Below, one piece after another: positions 23,101-36,800 of a stretch of 64,000 nucleotides of DNA. This stretch comes from Hemicentrotus pulcherrimus (taxonomy: Eukaryota; Echinodermata; Echinoidea; Camarodonta; Strongylocentrotidae). The notes below the pieces were generated by a model. That model did no database searches and was not told the DNA's origin. It saw nothing but the letters and a program-made list of their open reading frames with translations. The DNA lies in the NCBI GenBank assembly GCA_003118195.1, contig BEXV01000041.1, forward strand, positions 375,852 through 439,851. The letters are read 5' to 3'. Each line of letters begins with the position of its first letter. The first letter of the stretch is position 1. The position numbers and the translations under genes are program-made.

Positions 23101-26100
23101 TGGGTTCAGACAGAGGGGGAAAGGATACATCCAATTAGGTCACATGTCTAATATTAGTAGGGGTTAGTCAATCGAGACATAATCCCACCCAATATTGGTC
23201 ACTCTTAGGAATCCTTGACCAATTTTGATCATTGGTCAAGACTTTAGAGACATGTATTTATACCAAATCAAGCACTTAAGCACTTTTCTTCAAATCAATC
23301 AACAATCGTTGGGTTAACCGAGCAATCATCTTAATGACTAAGATCCTTGTTATTGATGGTTGCTCATCATTGCAATATCCTTTCAACCTCACCAAAAATA
23401 TCCACAGTAAGAGCAGTAAAACTTGTTGAGAATTTCATATCCTTGGAAAGCCTAGAGCTTATGTTCTCGATTCCTAATAAAACAAGTCAATGTTTCCCAG
23501 TAAAAAAGCTGGATTTGGAACAAGAGAGGATTAATCTCCTCTTTGATTGGAAATCTACAAAAAATCTGTATAACACATTTCTTTACATCAAATATAGTTC
23601 AGAACATTCTCTCTTAAATTCAAATCAATGTTCTAATGTATTCATGTGGGGGGGGGGGGGTCCAACACCATGCAGCAGTTGAAGCAGCAGAGTCTTGTAC
23701 ATAAAGTTTCATGCCCATTTGATATATCATTTACTGATGAGCTTTTTCTAAGCATATTCAGCCCTTTCACCATTTTTTTCCCTCAGCAGATGAAAAAAGA
23801 CACAAAAATGGCCAAATAAATTACAATGTACATAAAAGGTCTGTGTCAAATGAGCAAAAGATGACATTTCAGAAAGAAGCTGAGTTGCAATGAAGCTTTA
23901 TATTGAAAAAGGGGGGAAATCCATGAAACATAAACTTAAAGAAAGTCCAATACAACTTAGTATAAACATAATATTTGTAGGTCTGTGTCAAATAAGCAAG
24001 AGCATAGAGTCAACAAGGAAGAAGCTAGATGATGATGAAGCTGAAATTTTATGATTACAAAAAACCCATAAGATTAATACATATACCCAGTAATAAGTAT
24101 AATATAATAAACTTTTTCTGTAGGTCTGTGTCAAATTGGCATGAGCAGAGATTAAGAAAAAGGAAAGCTTTGTATGATGAAGGTTTTATAACCATGAAAT
24201 GCCTTGTTTACTTAAGTAATGATGAAACATATCAGCTAGCATTTCATTAAAGGCATGGTATGTTTTCAGTATGGTATTTTCAATTATTATAGGAGTTGGG
24301 CAGGGGTCTCACTGCCTTCAGATTGCTACATAACAATTTCATGTTTGCACTTTAGACTTATTAAAATGGAGCCAAATAGTATGTTAATACTGTCCATTTG
24401 AAGGTCAAGCACTTTCTTTGCTTTTCCTTAAAATCAAATTTATGTTCTTTCCATTAAAGATCAGAAAGTATGTTTGAATGCAACATGCCGACTCAAGTTT
24501 CTTTCATTATTTTGAAATCCAATGGTTCCAGAACCTTAGCAAAATCACTATACCATGCCTTTAAATATCAATATAGTCAAAACCCTCAATAGAAAGCCAC
24601 TCAAGGGAAATAAATAGCAAGACTTTCATAAAACTGAAGTCAATTACTATGTATCAAAACATGGGTTATGGGATATAACTCTGGACATTGTAAGAAAGAT
24701 CAATCAAATCAGTTGACAATTGTGTATCATGCCAGGCTATTGCTTGTATTTAAACATATTTCAATACTTATATCTATTCATATTTATCTTTTGAGGGGCC
24801 AGTGGGGAGACAAATGAAGTTGCTATATTTAATTTGTCTTTTAATAATAATAACAATAATAATAGTGGGTTCTTGTATAGCGCTCATGTCAGTCAGATTT
24901 GACCCTCCTGGCGCTCCCGATTATTACCCTGGCTTTAGCACGGCTGCCATAGGGCGCTCTAGCATTTCAAGGAATAAATTCCTACCAGGTAACCATTTTT
25001 GTTTTTTGTTTTTTTGCGTACCCATATTTTTTGTTCAGGTGTTTTTGGTTTCTTAATTTGTTTGTTTGTTTCTATAGTTTTTTGAAGGGAGAAAGGGAGA
25101 AGCAATACTGCCCCATCTCCTTTCGCCTAAGGTGGCCGTTGCCATGACAGGTTTGACTATACATCCATGCTTTTGTTTTCTTCTCAGCAACTGAAGATAA
25201 AGTTAAGGAAAGAGTTAGAAGCAGCGGATTGACACAAGACCTTCAACTGAACCTTCTGATCGTCCGTCAGGGTGACGATGGTGGTCGAGTTATGTTCCCA
25301 TAGCATCTTCCAGAAGTCTTCCATAGTCTCCGCTGAAGGGTACTGGGTCACGATGTACTCGTTCTGACGTCGGTAACCCTGTAAACATGAGGCAGTGACA
25401 CAGGGTTGTCAAAATGATAGGTATTCAATTGTTTAGCTTTCTTCAGTATAATTTTTTTTATTTTTAAGCACCCAACTTCATCCAATATTTTATGTATTGT
25501 TTGACCAATGTCTAATTTTTATAATAATAATAACGTAAAAAAAAACAAATACACAAACTAGGTGAACACATCCTAACAAGCCAAAAACCTGGCTTTTATT
25601 GTGTTCACCATTTTCCAATTATCCCCTCATGTTTTTAATGTAGCCTGTACCTATTTTCTCTTTGATTGCTATAGTTGTTTTGTTTTGTTTTCTTCTTAAC
25701 CGTTTGATTGAAATGTCATAATTTTATAATGTTTTTATTGCCTGTTGACTGTTTTTACACATTGTTTTAAATTAATGATGGAATTTGGAAATTAATGATT
25801 TTATTTTATTTTATTTGAATATTACAATGAAATTGTCCAAGTTTCTCCAATATAACAATGACATGGAATATCAATCATTTAAAAAGCACTAGACAATGTT
25901 TTTTAAAAACTTTTTCCAGATTGTATTACAAACAATGTTTAATAATAATAATAATGTATCTATATAGCGCATTTTACATACATGTTCACGTGTTCAAATG
26001 CGCTTTACAATTACATTAAAAGAAGAGGTGAGTTTTTTAGATTATTTTGTTGTTATTGTTACTCTAAGTTTCATTTTTTGATTTGTATGCAAAGCATTCA

Positions 26101-26263
26101 AAAAATAGATATCATACTAAGGGCTCATGCCTCTCATTCAAGCACTTAAAAGAGCTACAGGAAATATGACTTGAGTCTCCATTGATAATTGAAGTGTTTA
26201 AAGTACAATTACAGAGCAGAAAAAGAAAATAAGAGAGAAAGATAGAGTAACGGGTAGAAGGGA

Positions 26264-26295
<32 letters not shown>

Positions 26296-29200
26296 ATGGA
26301 GAGATGGACAAAGGGAAGGGATACGGAAAAAAGAAGGGATATCAAGAGCTAGAGAAAGAGAGGGAGACAGATAAACAGAGGGAGAGAAAAGAAGAAAGAA
26401 AAGAGGGCAGTCCTACATTTCACTTATTTCAGAGAGAGAGAGAATTGGAGAGAGGGAGAAAGAAAATGAAAGAATGAGAATGGGAGTAAAAGAAAGAGAG
26501 GCAGAGAGAGAGAGAGAGGGAGAGAATAAAAGTGAAGGAGGTCGGGAAGACAATACAAAATCCCTTCAAGTTTGAAGTCACCCTGTTTGGAACCAAAACA
26601 AGGAAGGAAGGGAGGCATAGTGTATATCATACCTGTAAGAATGAGGCATTGATATAGCCATCCACACCCGGTACTCCAGAGATAGGTACTCGACTTCTCT
26701 CAACTGTGTAAAGATAACAACAAAATAATAAAATAAGCATTTTTATTGCGTCACCAATCTAAGAACTCCATTCCAAGGCACATGAAAATTTGCCTTGGAA
26801 TTTCTTCGGAGAGCCAAAAAGGTGTTAGTAATATAAATCATGTTAAAGCCTCCCGATGTTGATCAGCAGACAATTTATAATACTTGTACAAATTATATTT
26901 AGGACTCGTAGATTAAGACGACTGCCTCTTGTTATAAGTGGAGCCACACCACACATCACGGAAACACTCTCAAAGCCTCTCAAAGGCAGAAAAAGGAATA
27001 AGCTCTGAGTCTGAGTCATGAATCAACACAAAGACACCATTTTTCAAGACTCCACAAACAATAACATTACTTGCCAATTCTAGATTTGTCTCTCAAGACA
27101 CTCATTTAGTGCCCCTATACAAGGCATATATGGTCGGTCACACAGTTTACCCATGCCGCAGCATTGTTTGACCTCTATAACACTTCCTCATGGTAGGTGA
27201 TCAGTGTCATGCAGGCACAGAAATGATTTTGATTGTGCTATGATGCGACTTACCTGGAATAAGCTCCATGTCTCTGTTCTTGTGTTTGCTCTGTCTTGCT
27301 TTGCTGAACTCATAATCTCTGGGCTTCATTTTCATAATCAGCTGCAAATAAATTAGTGAAGTCATAGAAATTGTTGAGTACTGATAGCATAAACAATTTC
27401 TGTCACAAATAATTAATTCAATAAAATGTCAAGTAAAATCAACTCTCAGATATTGTTGGATATTACTTTATGTGGGGAGAACAACTGCAAGGTATAAGTG
27501 AAGGAGAGACTCCTTTAAAAGAATCCTTCTTAAGTGGTTCAAAAATTATTAATATACAATCATATAAAATCTCAATAATTCTGCACAACTTCCTTTACAC
27601 AACATTTTGACTTTACTTAGTAACATAATGAAGGGAAATATGGCACACCATAGCTTCCAACTTTCAACAGAATATTGAGTCCAGTTTTCTAATCAGTACA
27701 AATCCCTCCTTTTTTTTTTTGGGGTTGTTGAAGGGACACATTTTTTCCCAAACATATGCAATAAATTATATTTAAAAATGGATTTCTCAACAAAAGAATC
27801 AACAACGAAAAAAAAAAATCAATATTTGCAGATGTCAGTTTGAGAACAGGACTACTTCTGAAATCTGGCATACATGAACTCATTGTCAAGGAAAGATGGA
27901 TTTCAAATAGATGAAATGAATTCCATTCTGTACTTCTATTCCAAATATCAACTACATATATTTCTGGAAAGTTGACAAAGTCACCAAACCCTCAAACTTA
28001 CATTGAACTGTTCGTCCAGAACGACCCTACCGACTTCATCAGGCATCGTCATTCTATCCACATAATGTCGGAGCTCTGTTGATTTCACCACTGTGTTACC
28101 TGCTCTCAACCACTCCAGTAAGACATCATGGATGAACACATATTGTTCCTGATCAGATAAAGAAGCAAAACAGCACAATGTTCAACACAACTGCAGAATA
28201 CTCCCATCACACAAGAAGCCCTCAACCTAACTTTATGGCCTAGCCCTGACCCTAATCTTAACCATGAACCAGACTCTAATTCAGACCCTGAACTTAACCC
28301 TCACTCTGTAGTTGTGGTGATACATGATGGAATATTCTGCAGTTAAGTCCAGCAGTTGCTTTCACTATGAACACTATGGACAAAGAAAGTGGACAAAATA
28401 TACAGTTCCTCATGTGGACAAAGGAACATCTCTCACTGTTATCATGTGAAAAGGTGAATATGCATGTGACACCTGTTCTACACGTTTTTAAATAATAGCT
28501 GTGAAGGGATGTTCCTTTGTCTACATGAGGAACTGTGTATTTTGTCCGCTTCCTTTGACAGTCATTTTCATAGTGTTTAAACTTATAAATGGATCCCTCA
28601 GAAAGGTTATTTGAGTTATGGGAACCATGGAATCATTCTTTATCTCATAAACAGGAGATGGCAATTACAGGACTGGCTTTCTGGCCATGGTTTTTTATTC
28701 TTTTTATTTCATGAATTTTTGAGGGCTTTCCTGAAATCATGTGAACCAAGCCTAAAGACACTTAAAAAATCTCTTATTCCATATCTACATGTAACATTTG
28801 ACAAAATATGTATTTCTAAAATCTGAAATCTAACTCATTCTTAGGCAAAAAAGAGAGGCAGATGATTTGTGGTACCCAATTAAGGTTCAATGAAAAGAAA
28901 TCCAATGACAAATTAACTCTTCAAACTGGGTTTGATCGACCAATGGATCAAACAGTGGACTCCAGGGTACATGTATAAGAATAATATATTCCAAACAATG
29001 TGGTAGACCAGGGTTTCGATCCATGGCGATTAAACAGATTTAACTGAAAGACAAACACAAAAGCTATTCCCTAAATTATCATTAGCACATAAAAAGGGCG
29101 CTTTCGTTGGACCTTATGTGCACCATCTCCCTTCACATACCTCTGTCTGCACCAGGTAGTTCCTTTGAGTTCTGATTCTCTTGAGGAATCCAAACACGTT

Positions 29201-30769
29201 CACCTTCTCCTCAGCTTGCATCTGTTTCAGCATGGTGTCAATCACAATGTAAGTGCCTGTCCTACCTACTCCAGCACTGGAAAGGGGGATGAGAAAGGGT
29301 TACAGTCTTGTCATGATAAAATGATGCATGATCATATGTTAATTATGTTTTATGACTAAATAACGACTAAAAGAACGATAAAGAAGAGATTAATAGTAAA
29401 TGGTGGGACTTTTTCAAAAAGCATCAAACAAGAAAAGGTTTATTGAAACATATTTGTGGCTTAAACCCAGTAAATAAGATCACAAATATGTTTCAATAAT
29501 TAAAATTTCTCCCAGGAAGCATTACATTTATATAAAGAAAAGGTTTATTTTGGGAAAATCTGTATTTGAAAAAGCTATTCATGAACACACAATGTATCTT
29601 GATTAATGTATCTTGATCCCGAGATCAAGATACATTAATCTTGATCTAGGGAGACACGAGAAGAATAGGAAGAAGAAGAACGCACAAACTTATCAAATAA
29701 ACATTAGTTTATGAAAGAAAATACTTATTTTACATAGCTGTTTCTTGAGGGAAACATGGGAAATTTGTGGTGTTGAAACAAAAAAGCTGGTTTAGACTCA
29801 ATATTGAGTTACTACTTTCCCTCATTAGACAGCAATTTCCATTTTGTGATACAAAATAAACAACTTTCTTTTACTGGTTCTTTGATTTACTTAATTAACA
29901 CTCTTTTTATTTGTTCTCTGATTTCCTCCTTATACTGAAAACAATTTTTTGGACCACAGCCTTGAGTCACCAACTCCATTGCAAGAACAAATCACAAAGA
30001 TTGATATTAGCTACAACAAATATTGCTTTTGACTAGCTGTGACTAAAATTGATCATAGAATTATGGCAGTTATTGATAATAAGTTGAATGAAATTGGGCC
30101 TATGTAGTGTGGTATGTGAACGCCTACCTGCAATGGACTATGATTGGGCCAGCATCTGTAGGGTTAGCAGCCGATGAGCGCTGGATGAAGGAGAGTACAG
30201 GGAGTGTGTAGGGTGGGACACCATGATCCGGCCAATCTGTGTAATGGAAGTGGTACACCCTTCTCTCAGGTACCTTACCATGCTAGGGAGTGAACACATT
30301 GAATGAAGAGAGGGTAAGAGTGGTGTACTATATGTTTTCATCACATAACATCAATTATTCATTATTACAACACATACAGAAAGGCTTAGAGCAAGAGAAT
30401 ATACAGTGTGCACTTACTAGTTCATAATTCATCTCACAATGGTTTAATAATTTCAGTATCAATTATTTACAAACTATCATTTACTGCATACATGTATCAA
30501 GCATGTACAGTGTAGTTACATACAAATGATTATGATCACAGTTTGAAGATGATACCTAACATATCATACAAATCGAGATTCATTGCAAATATAATTTACA
30601 TCATACTGTATGGACAGAACTATTAAACACTTCTGTATGGTAATTAACAATGTAATTAGTAATCTATAAAAACAAATCATTGACACCATGAAGTATGAAA
30701 CCACATCAATATCACATGACTATGATAAATGATAGGCCTACATGTATATGGAGAATAAGAGAGAGAGAA

Positions 30770-30818
<49 letters not shown>

Positions 30819-33800
30819 GAGAGAGAGGAAGATAGATAAAAATACAGTGATGATCAAAGTGGAAAAGGGGCATGTTGAATGAGGCAGCAGTATTAAGAAA
30901 TTGCATGAAGAATTCCATTAAGGTCAATGGTTAAATATCTTGAATACATGTACAATCAAGTGGATTACATATTCTAAATCATAAACAAAGAGTATAACTT
31001 TAATAATGTAAATATAAACTGAAATAACATAAGTGAATCAAATCTAAATCAAATATTGGACAAATTAGATATCCAGGATAGCAAAACACCATATCAAACA
31101 CGTCTGAACCAACAACAATAACAACACCACTGCACTAGCTTTCCTACACACAAACAGCCAAATCATGCATTTTCAAAACTTTCTACTGCAATATTTTAAT
31201 TACTTTTGTCAACAACAAAAAATTATATGAGAGTTTATCAACATGCATATCATAAAGATTGCCTTGCAATTTGAGGACAAAAGGCCTCATTTTCCCCATG
31301 AACAAAACAAAGTTGACATAAATTAATTTATGATCAACATAGGTTATATGAAGGGATCCCACATTACTACAAACACATAGACAGTCTGTAAAATGTCTAA
31401 TATCATGAAAGAACCATGCTAAATAGCCAGTCCCACAAGCTCACAAGGTTTGATACAGTACAAATAAGAAAACAACATGCACACTTTACCACATGTACAT
31501 ATTCATGTTGGGAATGGAGGGAAATTCAGGGTACACATTTCAAAGGGGAAGGTCCAAAAGGGTGTGAAGATCAGTGATAGTGGGAAGGGAACTGTGTACA
31601 TCTATATCTAAATTATTGTCATCTCTCTTTCAAAATACCAAAAAATAAGAATAAATGAATATATTATCTGGAATATATTTTCATTGCAGAAGTTGCTAAC
31701 CCCTCTACACATGTTTAGTTTTATGATTTTGGTAGCTAAGATGAAAGAAATCAAATGCCTTTTCTTTAAGATATGTATATGCAAACATATTTAAAATTGA
31801 GGTTAGGTTTATGCGAAAGTGTGATTTATTTGTAAAATTAAATTATATAAACTGAAATATAATTATTTTTTATTCTTTTAAAAGCCTAAATGAAAAGAAA
31901 AGAAAAAATCAAAATAAATTGAAATGATTATAAAATGAGAAGGCATCATTTGACATTACGTACAATCATCTGTAAAATCATGTCTTTAACTGTGTTTAGA
32001 AGAAAAATGGGTGTATACACAATAGAACGATGAAAAGAAACATGATAATAGAAATAAATTGGGTAGAAAAAGGCTACAATAAATACGCAGCAAAATATAA
32101 AATGAAAGAAAGATGGATATATAAATGGGTGTGCAAACAAAGAAAATGTGAGGAAAAAACAAAAGGACCTGAAACCTACTGCATAATTTTCTTGAGTCTT
32201 CATAATTTAACGAAGAAGAAGAGAGCAATTAAAAGAAAAAAAAAGGGAAAGATAAAGAGGACATGTTAATAAGAGATGACAAGAGAAGGGAACCATATAA
32301 AAATCATTTGAATATGGAAATAATTCCTGATGAGTAAAAAGAGGCCACAAGAAGGTCATTTTGGGAAGTACAGTGAAACCTGTTTTAGTGACCACCTGTT
32401 CATAAAGACCACCTGCCTATAGAGACCACCTTTCTTGTCACCCTTGAATGGTCTTTCTATACAGGTTTCACTGAAGCAACCTTTATAAGGATCATTAACT
32501 TTTGCATAAATCCTAGGGAGATATTAGGAAAACGTTTTGTAGACAAAAAACATCATGATGGTCAGCGAACAAATATAAAAGGCAATGAATTTCAAGATAC
32601 GTCGACCTTAGTCACATACACCATAAGTGAATTTTTGTGTAGATGTCTATCCATACCTACTAATCTTATTAGAAAATAAGTGAAGGTCTGGTACTAATCT
32701 TTTCTCAAACTAGTACGAATATCATCATTTAAAGGAAAGTTGTTTGTTGTTGTAATTTCATAGTCTTTCTTTGTTTCTGTGATTTATATTTTTAAAATAT
32801 CTTGTAAGCATTCATGAGAAACTACACTGTAGTAGTGAGGAATAATACAAAAGCTTTAAGTGTAAGAAAGGTTAGGAAACAGTTCAAAGGAGACTAACTG
32901 TAAAATCTCATTCATTCTTACATGGCTTTCGTATATGCCTCATTGATTACAAAGTTGTTCATTGTATTCTAGGAAACACTTCCCGGTATCATCTAATTCA
33001 GAGATAGATTACATACATTTACAACACTTTCTCTTTCTAAGATATCATAACAGAACAATCAAATATTAAAATAAATATTGGTAACTGACTTTGGACTAGC
33101 TCTTAATTAATCATTCATCAAGACTACCACACAGGACCAAGAGTATCATTAATCTACAAAGAGTTCACTAAAACATTGGGCAAGAAATGAACCAATAAGC
33201 TTTAACCTTTACTCACCCCCCTCAACAACAAAAAAGTCAAAATTAAAAACCAACCAATAAAAGAAAAGCTTCTAGACATGTACTATATATCCCTTCTTTA
33301 TCATATAATCAGCACAATAAAATAATAGCTGGATTAAACTGTTATTGTGAAGACCATGTGATTAATGCTCCAAAAAGAAGGGCCCCTAAATTCAGAGCAA
33401 CTGAATTACAGTAGTTGATTTTAAGTCCTCATTGAACAAGTCTGCACTGCCCACAATGATTAATAGGGAGGCCTCTGTTTCAAACAATTGTCTGCATGTG
33501 TAATACATGATACATTTGTTTAATTGTTGAACTTACATTGGCATTCAACAGACTTCAGACAATCACCAAAAAGCATTGTAGAGTTAGAGAGAATTAACTC
33601 AGCCAAACTCCAATAAATCAACCAAATGCAGAGATTATTTTTGCAATCAAGATTGTAAGACCAAAATGCCTGTTCATTGGACAATCAGAAGTAGTTTAAT
33701 ACAGATAATCTGCTATTAGTCATGATTAAGCATTCTTAACACTCAGAATTATAAGTCTAGTAATCTGATATTCCATATCATCCCAATATGCAATTATACA

Positions 33801-36800
33801 TTTTGTGATCTATTCTGTCATGGTTAATTTTGATTTAGGATCGATTTGATTTTGTTTTGATTTTGATTCTTACCTTTTTGTGCCGGTGTTTGAGAAGGAA
33901 TGTTCTAAGTGTGTAGCTGGCAAACTTCTCCTTTAATTCTAGAGTGACTTCTATCTCATTGTACCTCTCTGGAGTCCCCTTAGCGGGCCAGTAACGATCA
34001 CATTTCCTCTGTAAAATGAAAAATTAAAGAGGAAATGGGAATTATTGACCTAATATTGTGTAGACAATGATACACATAAATCTAATTAGTCGTGCATGAT
34101 CATCATTACTACTGGTCTAAATGTCAAAGTTGGAGGATCTTTTCTAGGCCTCTCCTTATTTCTGAATGGTAAATGTCAGATGTGTTCCCTGTTTTTAGGA
34201 AGCCATAAGTTTTAGGAAGCCATGCTTTCTTTATGATTTCACCCTTGATCTGCATCATATAATTACAAGTAATAATAAAAAAAGCTTTCGATAATGAAAG
34301 CTTGAATCTTAATTCTTCAATTTATTGTACATTTCAGAGAAAAATTAACATTTCATATTCTACTACCGGTAATTCAGTTGAACCTGGTGCTGGGACTATG
34401 TCAACTCTAACAATTGGAAAACTTAGACCTCACTCTACAACTATTCAATTTAATTTACAACTATTTAATTTAATTTAATTTAATTTATTTACAAAGAAGG
34501 CAAATGAGAGCAGACACAATCCTGCTTTTTCAAACATTTCACACTTCAGTAATTCAGTAATGCATTGCATTTATTGCTTGTAAATTTTAGCAAAGATTTC
34601 CTGAAAACAGCATTTACAAAATTTTTTCTACAGATTGAATTTACACAAATTCCTCCTAAACTACTCAACACAGTGTTGCAAAGCCCAAAATTCGCTGTAC
34701 ATAGAATTTGCAAGCTGCATCCCTTTACATGTGCTATTCATATAGGAGTGTGCCAAATCCAAAATTAGGTTGCTGTGAAATACAAGACGTTGACATACCC
34801 TTCCTCTTTCCTCCAGCTTTGTAATCATAACAATGACCACTGATTTCTGCTCCCATACCAGGCGCCAAAAGTCATCAAATGTAGTCTTCAGTGCACCTAG
34901 GATATTGGAAAAGTTTGCATTTGTGTTTGTAAGTACAAAACAATATTCATACACTCACATACATGTCCATTTTAAATAACAAATATATTATCATGAAAAA
35001 TCAAATCTCATGTGTATTACATGGAGGACATTTTCTCAGATGAAAAATAACTTATTGGTCTCTATCTTGCTCTCTAAACTGCAAGGACTCTTTCACCGAA
35101 TTGCAAATGAAATCTGAAATATTGATTTTTTTTTAAAAACAAATTTTTATATCATGTCATCACATCAAGCAAAATTTGAATGCAATATTGCATAAAAAGT
35201 AAAGTCTACATTTGGCTAAGTAATATCACATCAATGATCAAAAGTAATTTGACATAAATAGACATGTTTTAAAAAGAAATTGATATTCATAGGAAACGTA
35301 TTACACAGAGTACCATAAGGGTATTGGTCAAAACACAAACCTTGGGTAGCAATGTAGGCCTTTTGTCTGTTGAAGCCCTGCAAACAAGAATGGCAATACG
35401 AATCATGATTAGTCAGAGTACACTCAAAAGCCTTGCCTACAATCTATCAATGTATGGTTTACTATGAGTAGCAGCAGGGACTAGGCATAATAACATAAAT
35501 AAGTATATGAGCACTATAATTGTTATTATCCATACTTCTTCTCTAGTAAGATCATTCTCTGAAAATATGTATATGTTTCAAGAAAAACTTTGCAACACTT
35601 GGTAAACTATTACAGTCCTCTTAATTCTGGCTCATTAATATTCAAAGTCCCAAGTTTGACAATGGCTATGAGTCTTAGATAGCTACTCTTAGCGTTTGAG
35701 ATCACATTCAAGATGGTGTGTACAATCTGTATGTGAATGCTTGAATGATATTCTATTTTCCCATCCTGCACGTAGCCTAGCTGGCCTAGATTTGCAATAG
35801 GATAGGAGTCTGTAAGTCAGACAGAGTTGACTGATCACAGTCACTCCACCCAGTAATCGTGTCAAGGAAAGTAGCCCATTTTAACCCTAAATATTACATT
35901 ACAGGCAGACACACAGTTCACACAAGACCATCATAGTTTAGAAATAAGAATGTGAAACCCCCAAGTTATAAACAATGATCCACTAACCAGGACAAGGGTT
36001 CACATAGCAACTACTCAGTAAGTTTTAATCACACTACAAGCCATGAAGGCAGTCATTTTAATTACAAGCTAGCACGATCTTAAAGCTAATTGTGTCTGTA
36101 CAGCACATAACTTTAAGTGAGGACCCCCCCACTGCTTGTAGTTATTGCGCTAACCTTAAGATCACTTGTGGTTAATCACTTCAAGTAAACTTAAAGTGTT
36201 GCGACCATGAGTACATCCACACAGTCCTAATTAGAAGGTCACTTGAAAGTTATAAACCACCAGCCTAAACTTGAAAGTTAAATGGCTGCCGTGTGAACCT
36301 GACTATACATGTATTACATTCCCCTTAACACTTTGTCTTTAATACAAAAAGACCGCAAAAAGAGCTGCATGGTCAGAAATCCCTTCAGCTTTCGCATACA
36401 AAATGAAGCACAACGTACTTTTTGAAAACCGTAATTGCTTTGAGAGTTTCCCCTCTTTATTTATGTGACATTGTAGTATCAGTTTCAATATGTAATCAAA
36501 ACATAATAGAAAGCACTGTTGGTTTTGAATGTCAATTTTGAAGTATAACACATTGGTGTCAAAGTTTGCTTGCTTTAAACAAAAAAAGTGTTAATCAAAG
36601 GGGGGATGAAAGATGCAAGTAGAGAGAATGGGTAAAATGATTTGTATCTTCAATTCAATGGAACAGGACCATCTATTCTTACGAGAATATAATTCAATGA
36701 TTCCATTGATGATGTTGAGGATTGATATACAAACTCTTTCTGGTATACTTGAATCAGATTGAATACCTATGCATCCAACAATAATCAATAGCAATATCTT

